A DNA stretch of 5,189 nt from Lentisphaerota bacterium (lineage in GTDB: Bacteria > Verrucomicrobiota > Lentisphaeria > Oligosphaerales > Oligosphaeraceae), in NCBI GenBank assembly GCA_012800625.1, contig JAAZIY010000228.1:1-5189 (forward strand), written 5' to 3'. This document shows positions 5,094-5,189 of the stretch, piece after piece. The notes beneath the pieces were generated by a model, which was given only the letters and a program-made list of their open reading frames with translations, made no database searches and had not been told where the DNA came from. Both the position numbers and the translations under genes were made by a program. Numbering within the stretch: the stretch's first letter is position 1; each line of letters opens with the position of its first letter.

Positions 5094-5189
5094 TGAACAA
5101 AATGCGACGATGCGACCGATGTGAATGACAACCAAAACAAGATAAAACAAACTAGAAACTAAAGCCAACCACAAGCAAGCAAGCCTAGG
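5094..5189. other. Non-coding tail, no gene recognised
   Basis: It contains an 8-bp near-tandem ATGCGACG/ATGCGACC (5102-5117). From about 5127 to the end, the + strand is markedly poor in T and rich in A and C. No convincing ORF, RNA gene or promoter was found. It may be the start of the next locus, cut off by the window edge. Confidence 0.4.

Noticed and set aside
4925..5140. Minus-strand 71-codon open frame downstream of the ATPase
   Set aside because: Much of it is a translation of the TAAGACACAC repeat and it overlaps the antitoxin-like ORF; no protein family is recognisable.

Overview
The window looks like a piece of a moderately GC-rich bacterial chromosome. It holds three sizeable genes on the + strand, one short antitoxin-like ORF, and many repeats in the gaps between them. 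In order: a repeat-filled leader (1-239); transketolase (240-2237); a G/C hairpin plus a 10-bp-periodic repeat (2255-2344); a DusB-type tRNA-dihydrouridine synthase starting at TTG (2410-3378); an intergenic stretch (3379-3541) with a broken relic of an antitoxin N-terminus and a palindromic promoter-like leader; an AAA_14/DUF4143 ATPase (3542 or 3554 to 4783); a truncated BrnA-like antitoxin ORF (4825-4968); and a repeat-containing tail with no convincing gene (4969-5189).

Taxonomy cannot be settled from this sequence. The coding genes are GC-rich but use ATA for a noticeable share of isoleucines (about 7 of 29 in transketolase and 7 of 22 in the ATPase, hand counts). The gaps carry REP-like palindromes and TAAGACACAC-type dispersed repeats. 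The mix of AAA_14 ATPase, YDFSKAK-type antitoxin fragments and such repeats is something I associate with anaerobes such as Lentisphaerota or other PVC bacteria and some spirochaetes, but this is only a guess.

The two housekeeping genes act in unrelated pathways: transketolase in the non-oxidative pentose phosphate pathway, Dus in tRNA modification. They are probably neighbours rather than a functional operon. The rest is accessory. The ATPase gene lies between two related copies of the start of an antitoxin gene. The upstream copy has lost its start codon and is frameshifted; the downstream copy is open but stops before the dimerising helices. Copies of one short repeat family lie after transketolase, across the dus stop codon, and downstream of the ATPase/antitoxin block. 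This suggests repeated insertion or recombination at gene boundaries.

I see no evidence for a complete new system. The most unusual points are the ATPase bracketed by antitoxin fragments, the repeat that supplies the last codons and the stop of dus, and the two-module palindromic element upstream of transketolase.
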